A stretch of 27,500 nt of DNA, taken from positions 9,555,041-9,582,540 of the forward strand of contig CM022668.1 in NCBI GenBank assembly GCA_012295275.1. Direction: 5' to 3'. Of this stretch, positions 21,079 through 27,500 are shown piece by piece (position 1 is the stretch's first letter; each line of letters begins with the position of its first letter). This DNA is from Chrysomallon squamiferum. Taxonomy: Eukaryota; Mollusca; Gastropoda; Neomphalida; Peltospiridae. A program made the position numbers and the translations under genes. Under the pieces are notes generated by a model. The model did no database searches and had not been told where the DNA came from. It saw only the letters and a list, made by a program, of their open reading frames with translations.

Positions 21079-21558
21079 AGAGAAAGATAGAGATAGATAA
21101 TGAATGCTACCTTTAACCTTCAATCCATTCTGTGTTCAAGTTTAACAAAACAGTGCACAGAAACCTAATTTCACCCTGCAGGCAGGCTATCGCTCTTTAG
21201 TGTATATATATTTTTTTCTAAGTAATCTGTCAATCGATCTAGTAAACACACAATCGTTCTATTCTCTGTATACTTAATTTGTTCAATTAGTGGCCCGGTT
21301 CCAATGTATGGATTTTTATCAGTTTTTTTTTTATCGTTGTTATTGTTCCGCACTGTATCGTATTAGTTCTGTGACTGCATTTATAGAACATGTTCTATTT
21401 TATAATGTGTACTTTGTTGTTCTGGTCTGTCTTTGTGTACACTGGACAGTCAGTCATACAGAGCAATGTAGGTTCAGTGTTGTAACTTAACACAGAGAGA
21501 AAATGCGTTGTTTAGTATGAAAAGCAGAATATAGAACTTGTGTGTTGGTTTTGATTAG
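21079..21558. other. Single-copy spacer
   Basis: Unique AT-rich DNA with no credible ORF, apart from overlapping 60-66-codon frames on opposite strands with no recognised domain. Confidence 0.4.
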
Positions 21559-21720
21559 TAAATATATATATATATATGTGCGTATATTTTTATGTGTATT
21601 TGTATGTGTGTGTATGAGGTGTGTAGGTGTTTGTGTATGTCTGTATGTGTATGTGTGTGAGTATATATGAGTGTGTTTGCTTGTCTCTGTCTGTATGAAT
21701 GTAGATGGATTCTTGTATTT
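21559..21720. repeat. (TA)n and GTGTATGT tract
   Basis: TA run at about 21560-21577, then TGTATGTGTGTGTATG words to about 21700. Confidence 0.9.
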
Positions 21721-21844
21721 ATTTAAATATGTGTGTTTTTGTGGATTTGTCTGCTTCGTACATACTTATTTGTGTGTTTGTAGTCACCTACCTATGTAGA
21801 CGCCTGTATGAATATGTGTATTTATGTACGTTTATATATTTGTT

Positions 21845-22040
21845 CATCTATCTATCTATCTATTTATCTTTCTGTCTCTCTCTATATATAATATTATATA
21901 TGTGTATATGTATCTATCTGTGTTTATGTTTGTGTTTATATATGTATATATCCATATATACACAAACATAAACACAGATACATACACATACACATTTATA
22001 ATATTATATACAGAGTCAGAGAGATAAATAGATAGATAGA

Positions 22041-22042
<2 letters not shown>
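21845..22042. repeat. Long imperfect palindrome
   Basis: The left arm at about 21845-21946 is the reverse complement of the right arm at about 21952-22042. Perfect segments include CTGTGTTTATGTTTGTG at 21919-21935 against 21961-21977, and ATAATATTATA near 21888-21898 against 21998-22008. The outer arms pair (TATC)n with (GATA)n. The centre, around 21948, has almost no spacer. Confidence 0.88.

Positions 22043-22076
<34 letters not shown>
22041..22076. repeat. (TG)13 then (TA)n
   Basis: TG run at 22041-22067 followed by TATATATA, abutting the palindrome. Confidence 0.96.
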
Positions 22077-22645
22077 GTGTTTGTGTCTGTATTTCGGTGA
22101 AATATAGTAATACTGTAAATAAAATGTAAATGGAATTCAACAATCCATATTTTATCTTCGTATATCTGTCCATCTGTCTGTTTGTCTGACCTGTTACCTG
22201 TTACAGTCTGTCTACGTTTTGCAACAAATACTTATTAACATAAGTAATTACCACGAACAGCTTAATGATAAACTCAAAAAAAATCTCTTCAAACAATTTC
22301 TCTCAGTTCTGTATATTACAATAATATTGAGATAGCAACATGTTATTTCATTATTTAGAAGCAGTAGCAGTATCAGTTTTCTCATTACGTTGATTGTTCG
22401 GCTGGTGTCTGTTTGTGTGATCTGCCGATGCCATGATTTAAATAACACACGGCTCTGGTAAATGAACGAGGTTATGCTCTGTTAAGGATTGCACCAAGCA
22501 AGAGAGCGTGTAACGTTTGTTCATTGATTGCGTGTGATCGTATTAGTTACACGAACGTTGGCTCTGCATTCATAGGCACTGTTACATGGTTTGTTACTTA
22601 ATGTGTGTGAATGAGAGGAGAATGGTTTCATAGAGATGTGTTAGA
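22077..22645. other. Single-copy spacer
   Basis: About 570 bp of unique DNA with scattered CpG. Frames under 70 codons only; no domain or RNA gene recognised. Confidence 0.4.
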
Positions 22646-22915
22646 GTGTGTGGAAAAATGAAAGAGAGAGAATATCAGAAAGAGAAAAAAAAAAAAAAGA
22701 GTAAAAAAAAAAAACAAACGTAATAATAATAATAGAAACAAAGAAAAACGAAACGAACGAGAATAACGGTAAGAGAGCGAGAGAAAAGAAACAACAGAAA
22801 GAGATGTACTCGAAGAGAGACAGATACAGAAATAAAGAGAGACAGGGAGACAGACAGAGAAAGAAAGACTGAGATAGACAGAATAAGAGGACATACAGAA
22901 CTGCAATAAGACGTT
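22646..22915. repeat. Purine-rich GAGA/GAAA tract
   Basis: GAGAGAGAA, AAAAAAAAGAG and GACAGACAGAG words, nearly pyrimidine-free except ACAG units. Minus-strand Ser/Leu/Phe ORF is an artefact. Confidence 0.92.
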
Positions 22916-22945
22916 CTTAATCTTTTAATACATTCATTTATGAAT

Positions 22946-23045
22946 TATTATTATTATTATTATTATTAATAGTAGTAGCAGTAGTAGTAGTAATAGTTGT
23001 AGCAGTAGTAGTAGTAGTAGTACTAGTATTTATTTATTTATTATT
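22946..23045. repeat. (ATT)n, (GTA)n and (TTTA)n blocks
   Basis: ATT at about 22947-22967, GTA/GCA triplets at about 22970-23024, then TTTATTTATTTA. Confidence 0.94.
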
Positions 23046-23109
23046 TGGTCGAAAAGAAATATAACACATACACAAACAGGCAGAGAGAAACACATATAAA
23101 TATATACAG

Positions 23110-23487
23110 ACACACAAATATTCACACAAACGTGTAAAAGTAACTGCTTACTGCTGTGGAGGTTTGTAAAATCTAATTAGCAGTGTTACTTTCTTCTGTT
23201 TGGACGTTCAAATGACCATCTCATGATGACCACTTCAACACCTGAGGCTAAAAAATCGATGGATAAATTTTAAAGGGGCTGGGTGATTGATGGGTGTGTA
23301 GATGTTTGGGACAAAAAAGAAAAGAAAAAAAAAGCTAAATACTTTTTGTATGGTACTCGTAGATGTGAAATGCAGAGGGCGCCTGAAAGAATTAGAGCGA
23401 CGGGCCTTGAATTTTAAAAATATTTTAACTGTCAGTTCATTTGTGTGTATTTCTGTACAGTGTTTTATTTATATTCAGTATTTGGAT
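23110..23487. other. Single-copy spacer
   Basis: Unique DNA with a GGGTGATTGATGGGTG word and a poly(A)-rich AAAAAAGAAAAG stretch near 23312. No gene. GGAG|GTTTGT at about 23158-23167 matches the donor of the candidate exons, but a TAA lies six codons upstream in the matching frame and there is no ATG. Confidence 0.45.
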
Positions 23488-23530
23488 AACACACATACAC
23501 ACACATATACGCACACGAACACACACACTT
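23488..23530. repeat. CA-rich microsatellite
   Basis: ACACACATACACACACATA and ACGCACACGAACACACACAC. Confidence 0.92.
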
Positions 23531-23824
23531 GAACAAATACATCCATACACGTTCAAAAGATACAAGACTGAAGTCGAGCATCCCCCCTTCCTCTGTATGT
23601 TTGTATGTCTGTCATGCACACAAAATTATTTTAATATTGTATAAATATGTTAATCTATGGACATTGCTGTATAGCGATATATACGTTTGTTTATATATTT
23701 ATGTTTCTACATGATTGTGTATTATATATATTATAAATTTGTCTGTATTTATTTGTGCGTATAGAGGTATCTTTTATTATCTTTCACATGCTTGCAGATA
23801 CACGTTCAAACAGAAGGTTTTTTT

Positions 23825-24077
23825 AGTTTGTACACACGTTTTACTAAAACCTTTGGATATATTTAATATATTAGTATAACAGCATGTTTTCTAGTTTGTT
23901 CAATACACCTTCAGAAAAACGACGTCATAATATCTTTTTTTTCCGATTTCGTGAAAGATGAAGTGTTTTAGAACAAAGTTTGTACACACGTTTTACTAAA
24001 ACTTTTGGATATATTTAAGATAACACGAGATCAGCGTGTTTTCTGGTTTGTTCAAGACACCTATACACAAAACGACG
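23825..24077. repeat. Direct repeat of about 100 bp, two diverged copies
   Basis: Copy one at 23825-23924 and copy two at 23977-24077 share AGTTTGTACACACGTTTTAC, TTTGGATATATTTAA, GTTTTCT and AAAACGACG in the same order. They are 152 bp apart start to start, and identity looks above 80 percent by eye. The 52-bp spacer holds the TTCCGATTTCGTGA element that also occurs at 25442. Not simple sequence, so probably a mobile-element remnant or segmental duplication. Confidence 0.85.
23941..23978 (+). repeat. Dispersed 38-bp element, copy 1
   Basis: TTCCGATTTCGTGA followed by GATGAAGTGTTTTAGAA aligns with 25442-25479 at about 31 of 38 positions. Both copies are preceded by a T run. It may be the end of a short interspersed element. 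Confidence 0.6.
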
Positions 24078-24154
24078 CCGTTGTAGCTCAGAAAAGAAAA
24101 CGCCCAGAACTCGCCACGGATAATGAATAATTTAATTCCAACTCCTCCACTCAC

Positions 24155-24190
24155 TTCTGTCCCGGCTTTCAAAGCAAGCATGGCGGCCAT
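24155..24190 (-). CDS. Candidate short first coding exon, minus strand
   Basis: Minus-strand ATG in the context TTAACATGGCC (A at -3, G at +4, a strong start context) opens 12 codons beginning MAAMLAL and ending KAGTE. It is followed at once by GTGAGT, a strong splice donor, in phase 0 (GAA|GTGAGT). The frame stays open upstream of this ATG only through a GTG, and downstream to about 23996 if unspliced (68 codons from this ATG to the stop). It is too short to judge by composition. The start overlaps a YY1-like motif. Confidence 0.2.
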
Positions 24191-24192
24191 GT
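24176..24192. promoter_or_regulatory. YY1-like near-palindrome ATGGC-G-GCCAT
   Basis: The plus strand reads AAGCATGGCGGCCATGTT. ATGGCGGC is the core of the YY1 site (AANATGGCGGC) and of the related TISU initiator. The arms ATGGC and GCCAT are exact reverse complements about a central G, so the minus strand reads AACATGGCCGCC, a close match with one change. It lies in a CpG-containing island. Confidence 0.45.
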
Positions 24193-24257
24193 TAAAAGTA
24201 ATTAACTGAAATCGCCAGAGTGATCCGCTTTCGGCCACGACGGGTTAAACATAATGA

Positions 24258-24431
24258 ATGACGCTGAGACCAGTGGTTAAAAGTGCACTGGTTATTAAAC
24301 GCGTGCCTCTTGATTCCTTAGCATCGGACGTTCGTTATTATACAGTCACGAGTGAAATACGAGCAGAGCTGGTATGGCGACTGCTTGACCACAAAGAACC
24401 CTCGAATACCGCGCCGTGTAATCAGAAATAA
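24258..24431 (+). CDS. Hypothetical ORF, 57 codons
   Basis: An ATG at 24258 opens 57 codons to TAA at 24429-24431. It begins MTLRPVVKSA, has a central SLASDVRYYTVTSEIRAEL segment of balanced composition and ends NTAPCNQK. In-frame stops lie just upstream. A second ATG at 24254 in another frame stops after eight codons. The protein is hydrophilic and mildly basic, with no signal peptide, membrane segment or domain I recognise. It sits wholly within the CpG-containing island, where higher G+C makes chance frames longer, so this may be coincidental. Confidence 0.2.
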   Translation: MTLRPVVKSALVIKRVPLDSLASDVRYYTVTSEIRAELVWRLLDHKEPSNTAPCNQK

Positions 24432-24540
24432 TTCACTGATGACAATAGCTTCTTCAGACTTTTAGAAGCGGTCACTGAAATGAGTTATCTGACCCTGTCT
24501 TTTTATTTCGTAGGACGTCGACGCCATAATTTATTTTCTT

Positions 24541-24770
24541 ATTTTTCTTTTTTTCTTCTTTTTTTTTTTTCTTTTTTTTTTCTTTACTATATTTTTGTTT
24601 TTCTTTTTAACAATGAATTCTATTGAGCTAATCAAAAGTAAAGAATTAACAGTCTTCTTCTGAGCTTGATTTGATTTGATTTGATTTGATTTATTTATTT
24701 TTTATTATTTCATTTTATTTGTTTATTTATTAATTGTTATTATTATTATTGTTATTAGTGATTTAATTTA
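24541..24770. repeat. T-rich tract with (TTTGA)n
   Basis: TTTTTCTTTTTT runs to about 24610, then (TTTGA)n at about 24669-24693, TTTATTTATT and ATT triplets. Confidence 0.92.
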
Positions 24771-25030
24771 GGTTCAGTTAATTTCATTTTTATTGTTTGT
24801 TTCTCTTTCTCTAATCGAAAGTGCAGATTCAAAAGCAGACGTCTATTTTTAAATAATGTCTCTGTACTTCCCAGTTCACTTAGGTAATTGTTTGTTTAAC
24901 AGCATGCTGCAGATCACAATCGATCATCAACAATGATTTAATCAAATTAAAGATGAAGTGAACTGAATGCATGCTGAATCGAAGAAATTATTAGTGCTTT
25001 GTTGACGTTATCAAATCTACGAGTTATTAT
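24771..25030. other. Short single-copy spacer
   Basis: Unique AT-rich DNA. No ORF or RNA recognised. Confidence 0.4.
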
Positions 25031-25056
25031 TATTTTTTTTTTTTTTTTTATTTTTT

Positions 25057-25078
25057 TGACGTCATCAGATTTACGTCA
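25057..25078. promoter_or_regulatory. Perfect CRE plus seven-of-eight CRE
   Basis: TGACGTCA at 25057-25064 and TTACGTCA at 25071-25078, starts 14 bp apart, directly after a T-rich run and before a poly(T) of about 24. It is the second paired site in the window. Confidence 0.4.
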
Positions 25079-25100
25079 TTTGTAAAAGCAGCCGATATTT

Positions 25101-25124
25101 ATTTTTTTTTTTTTTTTTTTTTTT
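25101..25124. repeat. Poly(T) tract
   Basis: A run of about 24 T, followed by AAAATTACGTG. Confidence 0.92.
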
Positions 25125-25441
25125 AAAATTACGTGTATTTTACTACCATGAAGACGATGCTGTGATTTTCTGGGGGAAAACAAAACAACAAAAAATTCTA
25201 CAAAATAAAAAATATGCAGGAAAATACCAAAATTATTTCAAATATTCCGTAAGTTTCGTTGTTTGTCTGACTTTCCAAATTGCTTTGTACGTCTGTCCGT
25301 GTAATTTAATTGTTAATTTGTTTTTCTTCATAACAAAATGTAAGAACACTGGCTGCAACAGGAGTTCCAACGTTCCCAGAAAGTCTATTTTCTTGTCAAA
25401 AATAATTTCCAAAGAGCCAAACACTTAAGGTTTTTTTTTTC
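25125..25441. other. Single-copy spacer with opposed ORFs
   Basis: An 88-codon plus frame (25162-25428) and a 63-codon minus frame (25233-25424) overlap. The plus frame is Lys/Asn/Phe/Cys-rich as expected from AT-rich DNA. Neither shows a domain I recognise, and neither is called. Confidence 0.4.
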
Positions 25442-25479
25442 TTCCGATTTCGTGATGGCTGAAATATTTTAGAATAACG
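25442..25479 (+). repeat. Dispersed 38-bp element, copy 2
   Basis: TTCCGATTTCGTGA followed by GCTGAAATATTTTAGAATAA, preceded by a T run, aligned with 23941-23978. Confidence 0.6.
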
Positions 25480-25489
25480 TAAACAGACA

Positions 25490-25895
25490 AGACAAAGAAG
25501 GCAAAAAAGAAAAAAAAAAAAAAATATAAAAGAAGAAGAAAGAAATGGAATCAGATCTAGAATATGGAAAGGACAGAAATGAATAAGGATTTCACAGAAC
25601 AAAGAAAAAGCACCGAAAGAAGAAAAGAAGAAAAAAAATATTTTAGAAGGCAAAAGTTCACATAAAGAAGAACCAAAAAGAACCAAAATAAAGAATGAAG
25701 CGAAGAAGAGTAAGACAAAAGAAGGATGAAGAAGCAAATCAAAAAAAGATGATTTGGAAGACGAAGAAAAGAAAAAAAAAAAAAAAAAAAAAAAAAGAAA
25801 AGAATTAAAAATAAAAGGAATAAAAGAAGAAGAAGAAGAAGAAGAAGAAGAAAGAGAAGAACAAAAAGCTAAAAGAATCCGCAGCAAGCAGAGAA
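25490..25895. repeat. Purine-rich GAA/AAAG tract
   Basis: AAGAAGAAGAAAGAA words with poly(A) at about 25773-25796 and (GAA)n at about 25826-25850. Lys/Glu plus ORF and Ser/Phe minus ORF are artefacts. Confidence 0.93.
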
Positions 25896-26280
25896 CAAAC
25901 ATAATTACAACGACGTCTCACGTTTTGTCCAAACTGCAAACTTACGAGATCTAACTTAATTCTGTGTGACTGTATTAAAACATCGCACAGACGAAACGAA
26001 AAAGACGTAGCTGTCAAATTATCAGCTTATTTCGTCTTGGGATTTGTCTGCTTCTAGGCGCTGATCTTTTTACTTGCCTTTCTGTCAATATGTGCCAGGA
26101 TTACGACGCAGCCGTTTACCATCTTACGTCCCTTACGTCGAGCGTCGTAAAGAAAACGTATTTGAACGAAAAAAAAAAACGAATCGGTATGGAGAGCCGA
26201 TCGTGTCAACACCGGCTCATGTATTGAGTTTGCGGTTTTGTCTTTCCTATTTTTTTTTTAACGGAGTCACAGTTTGAGGA
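25896..26280. other. CpG-containing single-copy island
   Basis: Repeat-free except an A run near 26170. CpG-bearing words include ACAACGACGTCTCACG, TTACGACGCAGCCG, TTACGTCGAGCGTCG and GCCGATCGTG. Three overlapping frames are open; one from a true ATG is listed at 26090. Confidence 0.45.
26090..26227 (+). CDS. Hypothetical ORF, 45 codons
   Basis: ATG at 26090 opens 45 codons to TGA. It begins MCQDYDAAVYHL, passes a Lys-rich stretch from the A run (NEKKKRIG) and ends SCQHRLMY. A 67-codon frame in another register overlaps it but starts at TTG. Composition is varied. No domain or family recognised. It is of chance length and recorded because it lies in a CpG-containing, repeat-free island. Confidence 0.15.
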   Translation: MCQDYDAAVYHLTSLTSSVVKKTYLNEKKKRIGMESRSCQHRLMY

Positions 26281-26630
26281 GACTGTTTATTACGTTTTCA
26301 TGATTAAGTTTTCTGTTTGCTGTCATAAACTGAATGAAGTAAAGATCCTGATTTTTTTTTTCTTCTGTGGAAGTCTTTTTAATGTAGACTGGTTTTTCTT
26401 TCGTTAGTGACTTTATTGATGCAGTGTTTTATAGTTTGGTATTTTAACATGATCATTTATCATCTGACACTGAGTTAAGGAGTTAATCTCGTGTTTTTAT
26501 AACATTTTGTTACAGTTCCCTCCCTAGTTGATGTGCTCTTTTTTTTTTTTGTGTCGTGGGTATTTCTGGCTGTGAGTCTGTCATTCATTCTTTACACACT
26601 ATCATTTGCAGTCTTCACATTTAAACCTTT
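26281..26630. other. AT-rich single-copy spacer
   Basis: Unique DNA with short T runs at about 26351 and 26539. No gene recognised. Confidence 0.4.
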
Positions 26631-26631
26631 T

Positions 26632-26632
26632 A

Positions 26633-26677
<45 letters not shown>

Positions 26678-26698
26678 TTTTTTTTTTTTTTTTTTTTG
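26632..26698. repeat. (ATT)n followed by poly(T)
   Basis: ATT repeats at about 26633-26677 run directly into a T run to 26697, so the triplet may have grown from a poly(T) tail. Confidence 0.96.
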
Positions 26699-26930
26699 TA
26701 ACAAGGATTAAAATTGTTGGACAAATGTTTCTGTTAATGTCAATCTTTTAAAAATAAATATGTCTACACACATCCTGAGTCGCCCTTTAAAGTGGTATAC
26801 CTTCTCTAATACATTAAAGATCATCTTTGTGTAAAAATTGTTTTTATGTTTTGTTCAGGGTTTTTCGTTATATACACCTAACATTATATTTTCTTCCAAT
26901 ATCACTGAGTACGGAACTAGCTAACTAAAT
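26699..26930. other. Short single-copy spacer
   Basis: Unique AT-rich DNA with no ORF or RNA recognised. Confidence 0.4.
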
Positions 26931-27056
26931 AAAATTAATAAATAAAAATAATAAATAATGTAACGAAATAAAATACATTCACAATAAGTAAACGAATAAT
27001 AAAGAATAAATAAATAAATAAATAAATAAATAAAGAATAAATAAATAAATAAACAT
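26927..27056. repeat. (AAAT)n tetranucleotide array
   Basis: AAATAAAT words with pure runs at about 27006-27032 and 27036-27052, interrupted by GAATAA. Confidence 0.95.
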
Positions 27057-27500
27057 TAAAGAGGTCTCACATTAAAGGTATAATTTGTAAACTGTTCTCT
27101 CGTGAGATGTCGTGCCTGGGTGAGATAAGCTTTTCATTGATAATTAATTATTGACATTCAATAGTGCACTCGTTTTTACCAGACAGGATACTCCTACATT
27201 GTTTCTCTTATTTTTATCCAATAACAGTGAACCTTTATTTAAGGTATTTTTATGTATTTTTGTTCGTTTTAATTTTTTTTTTTTTTCTGCTAAATTACGT
27301 ATATATCTGTCATCATCTGGATTATTCAAGATCGGGTGAGCGTGTCGTTATTTAGAATTATTCATCAGAATGATTACTCCTCATCTGGATGTTTAGAGTC
27401 GACATTTCAGAATAATGATGCTGGTTTCAAGATCTAAATTGGACGTGTTCGAATGTAAATAGTGCGGTTTGTGGTTCTGAAGACAGCGGTTGGGATGTTC
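27057..27500. other. Single-copy sequence to window end
   Basis: Unique AT-rich DNA with one T run near 27272. Frames of about 60 codons lie on both strands over 27144-27355 and cross the T run; no domain is recognised. If candidate exons A and B are real, this is still intron. Confidence 0.4.

Larger units (their letters stand above)
24078..24540. other. CpG-containing single-copy island
   Basis: About 460 bp free of simple repeats with many CpGs (GACGCCGTTG, AACGCCC, CTTTCGGCCACGACGGG, AACGCGTGCC, ATCGGACGTTCG, ACCGCGCCG). It holds a YY1-like near-palindrome, a possible minus-strand first exon and a plus-strand 57-codon ORF, listed separately. Its composition contrasts sharply with both flanks, which favours a regulatory or transcribed segment. 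Confidence 0.5.

Noticed and set aside
23150-23170. Third GGAGGTTTGT donor match that could mark another alternative first exon
   Set aside because: In the phase-0 frame a TAA lies six codons upstream and there is no ATG between it and the donor.
25162-25428. 88-codon plus-strand ORF
   Set aside because: Lys/Asn/Phe-rich composition expected from AT-rich DNA, no domain recognised, and an opposed minus frame of similar quality.

Overview
The window reads as AT-rich, non-coding DNA from a large, repeat-dense animal genome. Nothing in it looks prokaryotic: there are no dense open reading frames, no Shine-Dalgarno-spaced genes and no operons. Interspersed (GA)n, (CA)n, (AAT)n, (TTTA)n, TATG/TACA and poly(A)/poly(T) tracts, separated by short single-copy stretches, are typical of intergenic or intronic DNA in molluscs (cephalopods and some gastropods) and other lophotrochozoans. 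That taxonomic reading is an inference; no sequence here fixes the species. The SINE I associate with octopus is not recognised in the window.

Layout. 1-1120: degenerate GTGA and GTTAGTAAG satellite-like DNA with an exact-looking 64-bp duplication. 1361-1606: (GA)n and (CA)n tracts. 1690-2050: CpG-containing single-copy island. 2085-3045: AAT/GAT block microsatellite and A-rich DNA. 3150-5000: the most gene-like part, with a CpG-containing segment, a perfect cAMP-response-element motif and two candidate first coding exons at 4085-4159 and 4911-4991. 5500-5960: long imperfect hairpin. 6240-7475: two minisatellites of about 47 bp and 27 bp. 7716-9009: GA, ACT-triplet and a 166-171-bp tandem duplication. 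9506-10021: opposed CT and GA tracts. 10360-15650: purine-rich, trinucleotide, GACA, TTTA and ATCC arrays with short unique gaps. 16161-16349: a 27-bp minisatellite open in a frame on both strands. 17640-19060: two more single-copy islands. 19340-22070: CA/CT/GA arrays and a second long hairpin. 23825-24540: a duplicated 100-bp segment and a CpG-containing island with a YY1-like near-palindrome. 24540-27500: T-rich, purine-rich, ATT and AAAT arrays with short unique gaps.

No complete gene, rRNA, tRNA, CRISPR array or intact transposon can be supported. Nearly all long ORFs are microsatellites read in frame (runs such as SLSL, ERER, VCVC, NNN, DDD). The best protein-coding evidence is the pair of candidate alternative first exons. 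Both share the start context CAGGATGAA and end in phase 0 at GAG|GTTTGT. If they are real, the window is the 5' end and a very long first intron of a plus-strand gene whose shared exons lie downstream, beyond 27500. The most unexpected regulatory signal is four perfect copies of TGACGTCA, plus several one-mismatch copies, in AT-rich DNA where fewer than one is expected.
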